NCBI RefSeq assembly: GCF_023100805.1
Contig: NZ_CP095855.1
Coordinates: 6,675,001-6,739,000 of the forward strand
From: Chitinophaga filiformis
GTDB taxonomy: Bacteria > Bacteroidota > Bacteroidia > Chitinophagales > Chitinophagaceae
Reading direction: 5' to 3'
Length of the DNA: 64,000 bases
Of this stretch, positions 1 through 9,800 are shown piece by piece. The translations under genes and the position numbers were made by a program. Position 1 is the stretch's first letter. The number at the start of each line of letters is the position of its first letter. The notes under the pieces were generated by a model. It did no database searches. It worked only from the letters and a program-made list of their open reading frames with translations, and was not told where the DNA came from.

Positions 1-3000
1 TACCCGCTTTCAGCAGTATGAGCGGTTTGGTAGAGAATGTCGCATCGCCACTTACATCAAACCTGTCAAATGTTTCCTGGGTATTAAAGCTGGTACCGAT
101 CACAGTTACATAACCGATAGCGATATCAAAGAGATCTTTAGAACCGGTAACATTATTCATCTTCTCAGCAAAGGTGCCGTACCTGCTGGTGCGGAAATTG
201 TATGAGATGACCTCTTTATCTGCTTCAGAATTAGCATTGCCTTTCAGGGCGGTCTGTGTAAGAGTGGTGCTATCGCCGTCTTCTCCTACTGTGGTCTTGG
301 CGTTCTTCGTTACGTTGTTGGCCGCGTTTTCCAGCGACAGGGAAGAACGGACAATATTATAGGTATAGATCGTTTCCTTTGACAGGTCAGCAGGGATATC
401 AAAGTTTACCTGTGCTGCAGCTTCATCATAAGATACGCTCGTAGTGGCTACCTGTTTCTGTGCGGAAGTGAAGGCCGCTGTAATGCTGTAGCTCTCGCCT
501 TTGTCGTCTGTTTTCCGGAACAGCTTCGGCTGACCGTATTTCAGTTTGAGATATCCTTTATTGTATTCACCCGGGAAGAAGTTGTACTGGTTCCTTACAG
601 GATAAGCATATACTACGTTTTCCCAGCTGATGGTCTTAGGCTCTTCGCCGGTAGTGAATGTGCTGGATTTTGTTTCATAGTCGATGTTCCTGCCGTCGCT
701 CTTCAACGCATCCCAGCTGGCGCCGTTCTGTTTCTCAAAATGGACTTTAGCCCCGGCCGTCAGTTTGGTTAATCCAGGCAGGATGTCGCGCTGATTGAGG
801 GTTGCCGACATACCATCAGGATTTACAACAATTGCTCCTGTGATAGGCGTCTTATCGTTCATCAGTGTTACTTCATCCAGTTTCACACGGTAAGTAGCTA
901 CCTGGTCAAGTTCATTCATCATAGAGAAAGGTTTCTCGATCGCCAGGTTGAAGGCTACCTGCGGAGAAGAGAAGACACTGACATCGTTGCCCTGGTCGTC
1001 AGGTTTGATGTCGCTGATCACTTCTACGTTTATCTCTTTCGCACCCACTATTTCACATTGAGAACCCAGTTCTACTTTAATATTTGCAGTTCCTTTCACC
1101 AAACCACCAAGCACAGAATATTTCACACCCGCCATACCCCTGAACCAGGATGGATTAGGTAATTTCGCCTGTACCAATATGGCTGCGGATAACTTAGCAA
1201 TATCAAATGAGCGCTTCTTTCCCAGTACTTTCACACGGATGCCCACGTTCCCTTTGAGATAAGCGTATGCCTGTCCGGATGCATACCATCCGTTAAAACC
1301 GATAATGCTGTTGCTGCCCTTACATCTTGCCTCTCCGTAGTTACGCAGCAGGATATCGGCGCCTGCACCTATTGCAAATTCACCATATATACCATAATCA
1401 AATGAGAAGCCTGCCTTGAAGTGTGCACCAAAGCCAAACCCTTTACCGGTGCTCATGGTGTTTTCCATGGCCATGAAATTGGTATTGACATTATCAAACA
1501 CTTCGCTTACTTCCACAGGCACCGGTGGCATATCTTCCACTTTTGACCCCATCATAAAGTAGCTGCTCACTTCCGCTACTCCTGCAATGGAGAGCGCGTT
1601 CATCTGCGAAGGACGGCCTATATAGAGGTACCAGTCATCCTTGCCTACATGCAATACCGATTCGCCTACCAGTCCGCGTTCATGCGCACCTTTCACGATA
1701 CCGGCAATGTTGACATAGGTTTTTATGCTGGCGTCAAATGAACTGTTCACGTTGTCAAACCGCATCTTAAACTGTACCCATACCGGGGCCGATTCATCTT
1801 CTTTCGCTTCGTTCTTGCTCTTCGCTTTTACAACCTGGTGCATGACATACCCGGCACCGTCAAACTGTGCATAACGGAAACCTCCGTTCGTACCGAACTG
1901 TACTTCCAGCGCCAGGTTGGCATTGATCACGACATCCGTTGAAAGCGCCAATGTCACACCACCCATGAAACCAAGTCCCGCATCTTTTGATGGTACATAT
2001 TTAAAGATCTCGTTCACGTCTTTCAGGCCACCTTTTTCATCTATAGCATTCCTTGAATCGTAAGGATCAAAGTCTGAAGGGCGCTCCATATGATAAGACA
2101 TACCACCCATCATACCTGTGATCTGTAACATTGGTGGTATCGGCACCCTGACGCCTATATAAGCATCCACATGCCAGTAACGGAAATCATCTTTGGAACC
2201 AAAATAAGCTGTTGCAGAGGCTTTGGGAATAGGTCCCGGCAGGGCGAAATCAAGTTTCCCCCTGAAGCCGTTCCCGTATACAGGATGGTTATCGAACAGC
2301 GAAATGATACCATGCATCTGGAAGGCCATTACTTTCACATTCAGATCAATATCGCTGATCGTTACTTTGTCCAGTTTCCAGCGTGTGTCCACTTTTTCTA
2401 CAGGCTGGTTATCGACCATCACGGTCTGTTTGATCTCTTCCTGTGCTGCAGTGATGGTAAATGAAGTGCTGCCACTGAAGCCCTTATCGCCCGAGCCCAT
2501 AAAGTTCAGCATCACGGTAGCGCCTACTGCTACTTTTCCTTCGGAGATACCTAAACTCAGCTCGTCGAAAGCGATGGGGAAACCACTCATTTTCGCATCG
2601 CCGGCTGTGGCTATTTCGAATGTACCGCTATGTACATAAGGTTTCTGTGTAGAAAGGGTCAGGTCTTCGAAAGAGATGTCCTTAATATTCAGCACACTCT
2701 TATTAAGCTCTACCTTACCGGTCAGTGTTGCTTTCGGAATGAAGTCCTTAGCCGTTTTGGTGACTTCTATGCGACAGTCCTTGTTCAGGGTAATTTTACC
2801 TGCAAAGAAGGAATATGTTTTATCTTTTGTGGTGGCGAGTGCGAATGAATAGTACGTATCGTTGCCACGCATACTCACTGCGGCATCGTATGCCAGCGGA
2901 TCGTCGCCCAGGAAGCCTATTCTCATTTCCCCACCCAGGGAGCCGCCATTGAGCTTGTTCTTGCTGAAACTCAGTCCTACTTTGTCGATAGACATTGGCC

Positions 3001-3967
3001 AGCCACCTGCGCTGGCATCGCCCAGCTTTACAATGTTTTCAGCTTCCAGGCTACCGCTCACCCCCTGATCGTCTATAATGAAGTTGGACACGGTCACTTT
3101 AGGCCGTCCTTTAGCGGAAGCCACCTGCTCCGGTAATCCTACTTCCAGCTCCTGGAGGTAGAACCCGCGCCACAACAGCGGACTGGAAGGATCTTCCAGC
3201 ATATCGGCAGTGACATCCAGGCCGGAAGGATTGGCCAGGTCACTCATATCGATGACGGCGTGCTTTACCTTAAAGTTGAAGTCTTTGAGGCCTTTGATAC
3301 GGAACGGAGGAATATTGATATCAGCGATGATGTTGCTGAGATCTTTCGCTGAATTGATGGACAGGACTGCCTGTACGATCTCTTTACCCGGATCGTCCGG
3401 TTCTATCCATCCTTTATCAAACTCAAATACACCACTCAGGTTGGCCGATTTAAAGCCATTACAGTCCCATTCTACGAAGTTGCTGCCGTCTCCGGGAAAG
3501 TTAAGCTCTACGTGCTCGTTAAAGTTAACACGCTGGTCGTTCAGCAGCAACAGTTTGGTGGAGTTACCTACTCCGACACCTCCCGGCGTAAAGGCGATAT
3601 CCTTGCCGCCGAATATCAGCTCGCGGCTGGTACCAGGGACATTGAAACGAAAATAAGCGCTCAGGTAGGCGCCCTGCGGCGTCATACGAATACTGTCAAT
3701 GGCAATGACGTAGACCTTGCCGTTTATTTCACGGACAAGTCCCACAGGCAGTGTACCCAGCGATTCGTTAGTCAGGAAATTGATAAACTTGTTCTTTTCC
3801 TTGATCTTATTGAACACGCTGATTGCATGATCTACAAGGCCTTCTTTTGCCGTGTCTTTTGGAAGACCGGTTGTGGAATTTGTGGCGTTAGCGTAAACAG
3901 GCCACAGAAAGAACAATAACAGTGAAAATACTGCCAGTCGTAGGACGGGTACAGGGTGGTGCTTCAT
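1..3967 (-). CDS. Giant secreted protein of unknown function, C-terminus cut by the window
   Basis: Reading the minus strand from the ATG at 3967 gives an open frame of 1322 codons that runs off the window without a stop. The N-terminus is a signal peptide: basic residues, then a hydrophobic stretch (LAVFSLLLFFLW), and a likely cut after YANA near residue 24, so the protein is exported. After that the sequence is rich in beta-type, Gly/Asn/Asp-containing segments without cysteine clusters or a recognisable enzyme motif. A central stretch has glycine-rich barrel- or beta-solenoid-like segments (GFGFGAHFKAGFSFDYGIYG). I do not recognise a family. It is preceded by a noncoding stretch and followed by nothing visible here, so no operon partner can be named. 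It may be a cell-surface or periplasmic structural protein. The reading frame is sure; the function is unknown. Confidence 0.85.
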   Translation of the reverse strand, partial: MKHHPVPVLRLAVFSLLLFFLWPVYANATNSTTGLPKDTAKEGLVDHAISVFNKIKEKNKFINFLTNESLGTLPVGLVREINGKVYVIAIDSIRMTPQGAYLSAYFRFNVPGTSRELIFGGKDIAFTPGGVGVGNSTKLLLLNDQRVNFNEHVELNFPGDGSNFVEWDCNGFKSANLSGVFEFDKGWIEPDDPGKEIVQAVLSINSAKDLSNIIADINIPPFRIKGLKDFNFKVKHAVIDMSDLANPSGLDVTADMLEDPSSPLLWRGFYLQELEVGLPEQVASAKGRPKVTVSNFIIDDQGVSGSLEAENIVKLGDASAGGWPMSIDKVGLSFSKNKLNGGSLGGEMRIGFLGDDPLAYDAAVSMRGNDTYYSFALATTKDKTYSFFAGKITLNKDCRIEVTKTAKDFIPKATLTGKVELNKSVLNIKDISFEDLTLSTQKPYVHSGTFEIATAGDAKMSGFPIAFDELSLGISEGKVAVGATVMLNFMGSGDKGFSGSTSFTITAAQEEIKQTVMVDNQPVEKVDTRWKLDKVTISDIDLNVKVMAFQMHGIISLFDNHPVYGNGFRGKLDFALPGPIPKASATAYFGSKDDFRYWHVDAYIGVRVPIPPMLQITGMMGGMSYHMERPSDFDPYDSRNAIDEKGGLKDVNEIFKYVPSKDAGLGFMGGVTLALSTDVVINANLALEVQFGTNGGFRYAQFDGAGYVMHQVVKAKSKNEAKEDESAPVWVQFKMRFDNVNSSFDASIKTYVNIAGIVKGAHERGLVGESVLHVGKDDWYLYIGRPSQMNALSIAGVAEVSSYFMMGSKVEDMPPVPVEVSEVFDNVNTNFMAMENTMSTGKGFGFGAHFKAGFSFDYGIYGEFAIGAGADILLRNYGEARCKGSNSIIGFNGWYASGQAYAYLKGNVGIRVKVLGKKRSFDIAKLSAAILVQAKLPNPSWFRGMAGVKYSVLGGLVKGTANIKVELGSQCEIVGAKEINVEVISDIKPDDQGNDVSVFSSPQVAFNLAIEKPFSMMNELDQVATYRVKLDEVTLMNDKTPITGAIVVNPDGMSATLNQRDILPGLTKLTAGAKVHFEKQNGASWDALKSDGRNIDYETKSSTFTTGEEPKTISWENVVYAYPVRNQYNFFPGEYNKGYLKLKYGQPKLFRKTDDKGESYSITAAFTSAQKQVATTSVSYDEAAAQVNFDIPADLSKETIYTYNIVRSSLSLENAANNVTKNAKTTVGEDGDSTTLTQTALKGNANSEADKEVISYNFRTSRYGTFAEKMNNVTGSKDLFDIAIGYVTVIGTSFNTQETFDRFDVSGDATFSTKPLILLKAG

Positions 3968-4264
3968 CGGTCAACGGGTGGGAGTCCCTTAATATTAACA
4001 ATAAAACAAATGTAAATTATTTATTGTCCACATTACAATTTTTTATTCAATGTTAATTTAATTTAATGTATTATTCTTTATAAACAGGTGATTATCAGCA
4101 ATGTGTAGAACGGTTGGTTTATGGGTTTTCGGGTTTGTCTTAATTTCCAGGGCAAGGTAAGCCGAATGGCAGTTCTTTCAGCGGGGATAGACAGGTATAC
4201 CGCAGTCGTATACACGATATCTATGGAAGACCCGGGCTTGCAGGTGGTGGCTGCAGCCTTACAC

Positions 4265-4308
4265 CAGACGTATACCAGACGTATACCAGACGCATACCAG
4301 ACGTTACA
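4265..4308. repeat. Short tandem repeat, 11-bp unit
   Basis: Three consecutive copies of an 11-bp unit (cagacgtatac, the third with one change) are followed by a partial fourth. They lie in the 677-bp noncoding stretch between the giant secreted protein and the YtxH-like gene. Short frames cover them on both strands but look like translated repeats. The rest of this stretch (3968-4264 and 4386-4580) is AT-rich near the upstream gene and shows no gene. Confidence 0.75.
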
Positions 4309-4364
4309 CGACATCTATGGGCAAAAAACCGGGTATGCAGAGGCTCACGGGGTATATAAACAAT

Positions 4365-4385
4365 CAGCCCGCCAAAGACGGGCTG
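4365..4385. other. Hairpin with 7-bp stem
   Basis: An exact inverted repeat (cagcccg / cgggctg) with a 7-nt loop. No T-run follows on the plus strand, and no gene ends next to it, so I do not call it a terminator. It may be a leftover terminator or a structured intergenic element. Confidence 0.5.
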
Positions 4386-4580
4386 ACTGCAGCAAATGAT
4401 TCCATTAAGAGGTAATACATTGCTAATATGGCTTATTAGGACTTATAGTATTATATCCGGCAACGCTAAGTGCAGGGCGCCCGGTTAAAGGCAACGCATT
4501 ACAATATAACAGCACTACATTAATGGCGATATGCCGGCTTTTGCGCCGGGTGTAACCCGGACCTGGGCTGGACTTATAAA

Positions 4581-4638
4581 CAGGCATCCTACCGGGGCAT
4601 TTATGGGAACAATGCCTGCCACCCCGGTAAAATGCCTG
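4581..4638 (-). terminator. Imperfect long hairpin after the YtxH-like gene
   Basis: Two nested arms (caggcat / atgcctg and taccgggg / ccccggta) form an interrupted 15-bp stem just downstream of the stop of the minus-strand gene at 4645. There is no clear T-run on the minus side, so this is a probable rather than certain terminator. Confidence 0.45.
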
Positions 4639-4644
4639 TATTCG

Positions 4645-4848
4645 TTAAGCCATGGTCTCATTGACCATTGTATTAATTTTCTGTTGTGATTTGCGCAGAT
4701 GGCGGTTTGCCATTCGGCGGGCGTCGTCCGCTGCAGATTCGGCCTTATTCAGGAGACCTTTCACACCTCCATTTTTACGGGTCAGATATAAGATCACTCC
4801 GGCTGCTGCTGCGCCGACAATAGAAGCGGCTATCATTGCTTTTTTCAT
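4645..4848 (-). CDS. Small YtxH-like membrane protein
   Basis: A 67-residue protein with one N-terminal membrane segment (residues 4-22, IAASIVGAAAAGVILYL) followed by a basic, helical tail rich in Lys, Arg, Ala and Asn. This layout (short N-terminal anchor, glycine/alanine-rich helix, then a charged amphipathic tail) is that of YtxH-domain proteins, which are small general-stress or envelope-associated proteins. The gene stands alone on the minus strand. It is divergent from the membrane protein gene at 4941, with about 90 bp between the two starts. No molecular function is known for most YtxH proteins. The family assignment rests on layout and composition only. Confidence 0.7.
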   Translation of the reverse strand: MKKAMIAASIVGAAAAGVILYLTRKNGGVKGLLNKAESAADDARRMANRHLRKSQQKINTMVNETMA

Positions 4849-4911
4849 AACTCGTTCATTTTGGTATGCATTGTTTAATACAAGAGTTATACCAATTGAA
4901 GCCAGATTTTA

Positions 4912-4919
4912 TATTTTTG
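4912..4919 (+). promoter_or_regulatory. Putative -7 promoter element for the membrane protein at 4941
   Basis: The octamer tatttttg fits the Bacteroidota -7 consensus TAnnTTTG. It lies 21 nt upstream of the ATG at 4941 and inside the longer possible frame that begins at 4866, so it argues for the shorter start. No good -33 TTTG is seen at the expected distance, hence the low confidence. Confidence 0.35.
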
Positions 4920-4940
4920 CCGGCACAATTAAGACCAAAC

Positions 4941-5342
4941 ATGCCCGAAACCACACCTGTTTACAGTATCCCGTTGAAATACCGGAAAATGGAGAATCTG
5001 CATATCGTTTTCTGGCTGCTGAAAGACATAGGCTGGTGCCTGATCTGGAAGCCATTGGGCATTGCGATGATCTTCCCGACGTTGATAATCGCAATTGTTA
5101 TTGCTTACCGTACACGGCAGTTCGTATCCGAGTTATGTCACAACCTGGCTATTGCCGTGTGGATCACTGCTAACTCGTACTGGATGATCAGCGAATTCCT
5201 GCATTTTGATGCGGAGATCATTACCGGCGGAATCACTTATAAGCATTTGGCACTGATACCATTCTTAACGGGCGTACTGATACTGGCATACTATTATGCC
5301 TGGTATAAACCAAAACATCCCGAAGAGACCGAGACGATGTGA
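4941..5342 (+). CDS. Small multi-pass membrane protein, unknown function
   Basis: A 133-residue protein with three to four hydrophobic segments (around residues 34-52, 61-79 and 103-122) and a short charged tail. I chose the ATG at 4941 (MPETTPVYS) over the frame start at 4866. The extra 25 residues look unlike a leader, and a -7-like box lies just upstream of 4941. The MENLHIVFWLLKDIGWC segment with its W-x-P pair resembles small uncharacterised membrane proteins that I associate with Bacteroidota. The gene ends 6 bp from the end of susD on the other strand, so the two converge. No catalytic motif is visible and no function can be given. Confidence 0.75.
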   Translation: MPETTPVYSIPLKYRKMENLHIVFWLLKDIGWCLIWKPLGIAMIFPTLIIAIVIAYRTRQFVSELCHNLAIAVWITANSYWMISEFLHFDAEIITGGITYKHLALIPFLTGVLILAYYYAWYKPKHPEETETM

Positions 5343-5348
5343 TGCTTC

Positions 5349-6875
5349 TCAATAGTCCCACCATACATGCTGTAACCAGTCGTCCGTTCCTCCCATCCTG
5401 TCCAGCGCCTCCTGGTAGTGGACCGTATTGCTGAATGCCTCTGTGGCGGGATAAAACAAACGCCTGGGCGGAATGCCGTCTGTCTGCGATTCATTGCCCA
5501 TGTCGGTAATCGGCTTCAGTACCGGGAAGCCACTGCGGCGCTGGTTGGCATACGCTTCAAATCCATTGGGAAATAGCGCCACCCATTTCTGCATATTGAT
5601 CTGTTCTATCTCCTTTCCGGGTGTCAGCCTGTGTGCACGGACAAATGCCGTTGCTGTATCGTCCGGGATATATCCTATTTCAGGGTATAGTTTCAGCTGA
5701 TCTATGGCTGCCCGGATGCCTGTCTGATACCAGGTATTGGCGTCGTCAGGGATCCAGCCCCGGGCGGCTGCCTCCGCCTCCAGGAAGGCCACTTCCGCAT
5801 ATCCCATATGCAGGAATGGAGCCTGCAACTGATAGAAGGGTTGGTTCAATACGCAGTATTTATCCGCAGCAGGTATTACCACGCCTTCAGGGCTCACGTA
5901 ATCTTCCTGGTCATCCCAATAGTACAGTCCCGGCGCCATGGACAGGTAATTGGTAATAGCGGCGATGTTGTTTCCTTTAGCGTCCTTATTCTCGAAAAAG
6001 GTAGGTAAACGCGGGTCTCTTTCTGCCTTCAGGAATTCTACAAAGGTGCTGCTGCCCCTTACCCACTGACGGACGTTATCTTCCAGCAGTGCCTGTGCAT
6101 AACCGTTGCCCCGCAGGTCGGGATAAGCATAATTATCGTGCAGCATGCGGAAATTATCTTCCGGGCCCCGCATCACACCGGCGGCCAATGCCGCTGTTAC
6201 CTGCTGCCGGGCAGTAATGGCGTTCACTTTTGTCAGCCGCATGGCCAGGCGCAATCGCAGAGAGCCTGCCAGCCGTTTCCACTTTTCCAGGTCGCCGCCA
6301 TAGACAATATCATTTGAGATGCCCTCTTTCATAGGATCGAACTGCACAGTGGCCTCTGCCAGCTCTTTGAAAAAGTCGGCGTAGATGTCTGATTGTTTAT
6401 CGTACTGCGGTGTGTAGACCTTGTTGTAATAGGCCAGGCCGGCCTGTGAATAAGGAATATCGCCATAGGTATCTGTCAGCAGTGAAAACACGTACACCCG
6501 CAATATACGCGCGGCCGCCAGGTAATTGGCAAGGGCGGTATCGTTCTTATGATTTTCCAGCAAGTCTACCAGCTGCTTCAGGCTCTTACCATACAGGTTC
6601 TCCCACATGCAGTTGTTATAAAATTCATCCCGGATATATTTCCCTCCCTTGCTCATATCTTCCGCTCCTGTCAGGTATTGCACCATGGGTTGAAAGATGT
6701 AAAGATTAGGATATCCCATTTCACGTCCTCCATCCATGAAATAAGCGGCAGCCGTAAGCTGCTCGCCCGGAGGAATACGCTCTTTCGTCTTGGGATCTGT
6801 ATTGATCTCATCAAATCCTGCGGTGCAGGATGATAGTAATAAGATCAGGAGTATGTTCCATCTGTGTCTTTTCAT
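5349..6875 (-). CDS. susD: SusD/RagB-family outer-membrane nutrient-binding lipoprotein
   Basis: This is a surface lipoprotein that closes over the SusC channel and binds the imported ligand. The signal peptide ends in a lipobox (LLLSSC), and the mature start contains FDEINTDPK, which is typical of the SusD_like_2 branch. About 508 residues is the usual length. The ATG at 6875 (MKRHRW) gives the cleanest signal peptide; an ATG at 6881 and a GTG at 6884 are also in frame, all directly after the susC stop. It is the last gene of the sigma-fecR-susC-susD set. The substrate cannot be read from sequence. SusD_like_2 proteins are often found in systems not tied to starch, including peptide or glycan uptake. 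Confidence 0.93.
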   Translation of the reverse strand: MKRHRWNILLILLLSSCTAGFDEINTDPKTKERIPPGEQLTAAAYFMDGGREMGYPNLYIFQPMVQYLTGAEDMSKGGKYIRDEFYNNCMWENLYGKSLKQLVDLLENHKNDTALANYLAAARILRVYVFSLLTDTYGDIPYSQAGLAYYNKVYTPQYDKQSDIYADFFKELAEATVQFDPMKEGISNDIVYGGDLEKWKRLAGSLRLRLAMRLTKVNAITARQQVTAALAAGVMRGPEDNFRMLHDNYAYPDLRGNGYAQALLEDNVRQWVRGSSTFVEFLKAERDPRLPTFFENKDAKGNNIAAITNYLSMAPGLYYWDDQEDYVSPEGVVIPAADKYCVLNQPFYQLQAPFLHMGYAEVAFLEAEAAARGWIPDDANTWYQTGIRAAIDQLKLYPEIGYIPDDTATAFVRAHRLTPGKEIEQINMQKWVALFPNGFEAYANQRRSGFPVLKPITDMGNESQTDGIPPRRLFYPATEAFSNTVHYQEALDRMGGTDDWLQHVWWDY

Positions 6876-6884
6876 AAGCATCAC

Positions 6885-9800
6885 TTAAAACCTGAGGGAA
6901 AGTTTAAGACCGTATGATTTTCGCGTTGGCAGGGAGCCGTATTCCAGGCCCTGTGCCGTTGTGTTGTTGTAACTTGATTCAGGATCGATATTAGGCACCG
7001 CTTTGTAAAGGGTGAATGGATTGCGCGCGACAAGGGAAATGGTGGCCTCCCGGAATACCCTGCCGGAGACGGGCAGATCGTAATCAAGATGCAGTTCCCT
7101 GAGCTTTACGAAAGTAGCATCGTAAATAAACGCCTCGGGAATGCTCTCTCCCAGCCTTTTCCAGTAGGCCTGCGGATTTACATAGGCCATTACTTCATTG
7201 CCCGTGGCCGCCTGAATACCTTTAACAGGCAATCCGCCGGTAGCCGTCCACTGCTCCGGTGTTTTTCCTGCATGGATCCTTTCCTGTTCGGAACGCGCCC
7301 ATTCTTCCCTTCCTGCCAGCGTTCCTTTCTGGTTGCCGTTTGAATAGGCCAGCAGGTTGGTCATAGAGAAAATATTGCCGCCATATTTTATGTCCACCAG
7401 CACTGTCAAAGCCAGGCGTTTGTAGGAGAAGCGGTTGGTAATGCTGCCTGTCCAGGCATATTGATTACTTCCCAGGCGACTGTCTGTGCTGGTATATTTC
7501 GGCAGATTATTCCCGTCCAGTACCAGGCGCCCCTTGAAGTCGCGCAGGAAATGCCTGCCGGTGAGCATACCGTATTCCGCATCTTTCTTTGCCACAACAG
7601 AAACATTTCCCCAGCGGGCCACTGCTACCGGGTAATAAGGCGATACCAGCGAGTTGAGCGACTGTATCCTGTTCATGTTGCGGGAGAAGATCAGCCCTGC
7701 TTCCCAGCTGAAATGCCTGCGCAGCACCGGCATGCCGCCCAAGGCTATTTCAACGCCTTCATTGCGGATATTGCCGGAATTGATCACGGCGCTGGTATAT
7801 CCGCTGGTGGTGGAAACGGGTGCATTGAGCACCTGGTCTTTCGTCCGGGAATGATACCAGGTGGCGTCAAGGTGTAAACGGTTATCGAAGAAGGTCAGGT
7901 CGGCGCCTGCTTCATAGGCGTAGTTAACGCCCGGCCGGAGGTCGGCGAAAGGCACATTATCTACCGCCACACCACCAATGGAATATCCCTTCACGAGCGG
8001 AATGTCGGGATTGTAGCCATAGGTGAGCCGTAATAGATAAGGCTGCACAGCGTCCGTACCTGTTTGTGCTACGGATAAACGGAGTTTACCGGAGGACAGG
8101 ATACGCTTGTTCTTAATCAGCTCTGAGAACTGGAATGCAGCTGATGCAGAAGGATAAAAGTAAGCATTGTGATTGTGCGGCAGGGTAGACGACCAATCCT
8201 TCCGTCCTGTCAGTGAAAGGAACAGAAGCCGCCTGTAATCGACATCCAGGGAGGCATATACCGCGTTGATCCTTTTCCGGAGGATCATTTCATGCCGTAT
8301 ACGGGTCGCGAAATTGTCGATGCCTCTTTCGTCGCGGATATTCATTTCACGGCCGGTAGTATTACGGATGGTTTCCTTGTAATCCATGCGGGTGGTCCCT
8401 ACATTCAGCGTGAACCTGAACTTATTCAGCTGGCGGGTATAGGTCAGCAGCAGGTCGCTGTTGATCTCCCACAGTCTTCTGTCCTTGAGGAACATAGCGC
8501 CCATTGGGTTCACAGGCGTGGAGTAGTTCATCAGCTCATTGAAGAAAAACGCAGAATAGTCGGCGCCCGAACGTATGTGCAGGGAGAACCCGGGGCAGAG
8601 TTTATATTTCAGGCGGATGAAGCCATTGAAACGATCCTGGTCGCTGTTGTTGGGTTGCTCATAGATGGCCCAGTAGGGATTGACCTGGTAGGTGTTGTTA
8701 TTCCAGTTGATATAGTCGCCCGTTACAGGATCTTTGTAATGCTTCAGCCAGTTGAGGTCAATATTGGGCGCAATCCCGCTTAATACATAGCCCACGTTAT
8801 TGGGATTGTCGGACAAGGCAGGCCGGTTCAGCACTTCCTCGTCCAGCCATGCCAGGCGGGTATCCAGCTCCAGGTGCCGCGTGAGGCGGGTCGTAACCCG
8901 GGCGGAGAAGTGATGCCTTTGCAAGCTGCTGGTGGGCATGATATCGTTGTTGCGTGTATTGGTATATGATGCCCGCAGCTGCGTCCTTTCATTTCCTGTG
9001 GACAGGGCCAGTGTATTGATGAGGGTAAATCCCTGGCGGAAGAACTTTGTGACAGGGTTCCGCGCTTTCACATAAGGCGCCTTCGTGCCATTCCAGAGCC
9101 ATACCATGCTATCGGCGTTCATTTTAGGTCCCCAGCTATATTGCGCATCCCAGCGGGCTGCGGCTGCGTCTGCGGGCAACTGACCTTCACGGCCGCTGCC
9201 ATAGGCGTCCTGGAAGTCATACTGACTATTGAATCTTTCCAGCACGGTATTCGACATAAACTCTATTTCCAGCCCTTTACGGGCGCCTTTCTTTGTTGTG
9301 ATCAATATGACCCCGTTTGTAGCCCGGCTGCCATATAAGGCCGCGGAAGCCCCTCCTTTGAGCACGGAAAGTGTCTCCACATCATCCGGGTTGATAATGA
9401 CGGTACCATCACCCAGATCATACCCTCCATACTTTTCCGCCTGACCGGGAGAGGTATTGTTCACGGGGATACCGTCTATGACAAGCAGCGGCTGATTATT
9501 CCCACCCAGCAGGCGCATTCCCCGCAGGGTCAGTTTCGTGGACCCTGCCGCTCCGCTGTTCACCGGGCTGACATCCAGTCCTGCGATCTTTCCGCTAAGT
9601 GTACTCATAGGATGCACATCCCGGACACTGGTCAGCTCCCTGCCTTTTATTTCTGCATGTGCATATCCCAGTGAGTATTGTTCCCTGTTAATACCGAGGG
9701 CCGTTACCACGACGGGGTTCATTTGCATGATACGGGTGGTTGCCATCGTATCGGGGACAGCTGCAATTACTTTATGAAACCGGATAATGATCTGATGGCC

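Noticed and set aside
4121..4399. Plus-strand 92-residue frame and the opposite 78-residue frame
   Set aside because: They cover the 11-bp repeat and a hairpin, with no coding character on either strand.
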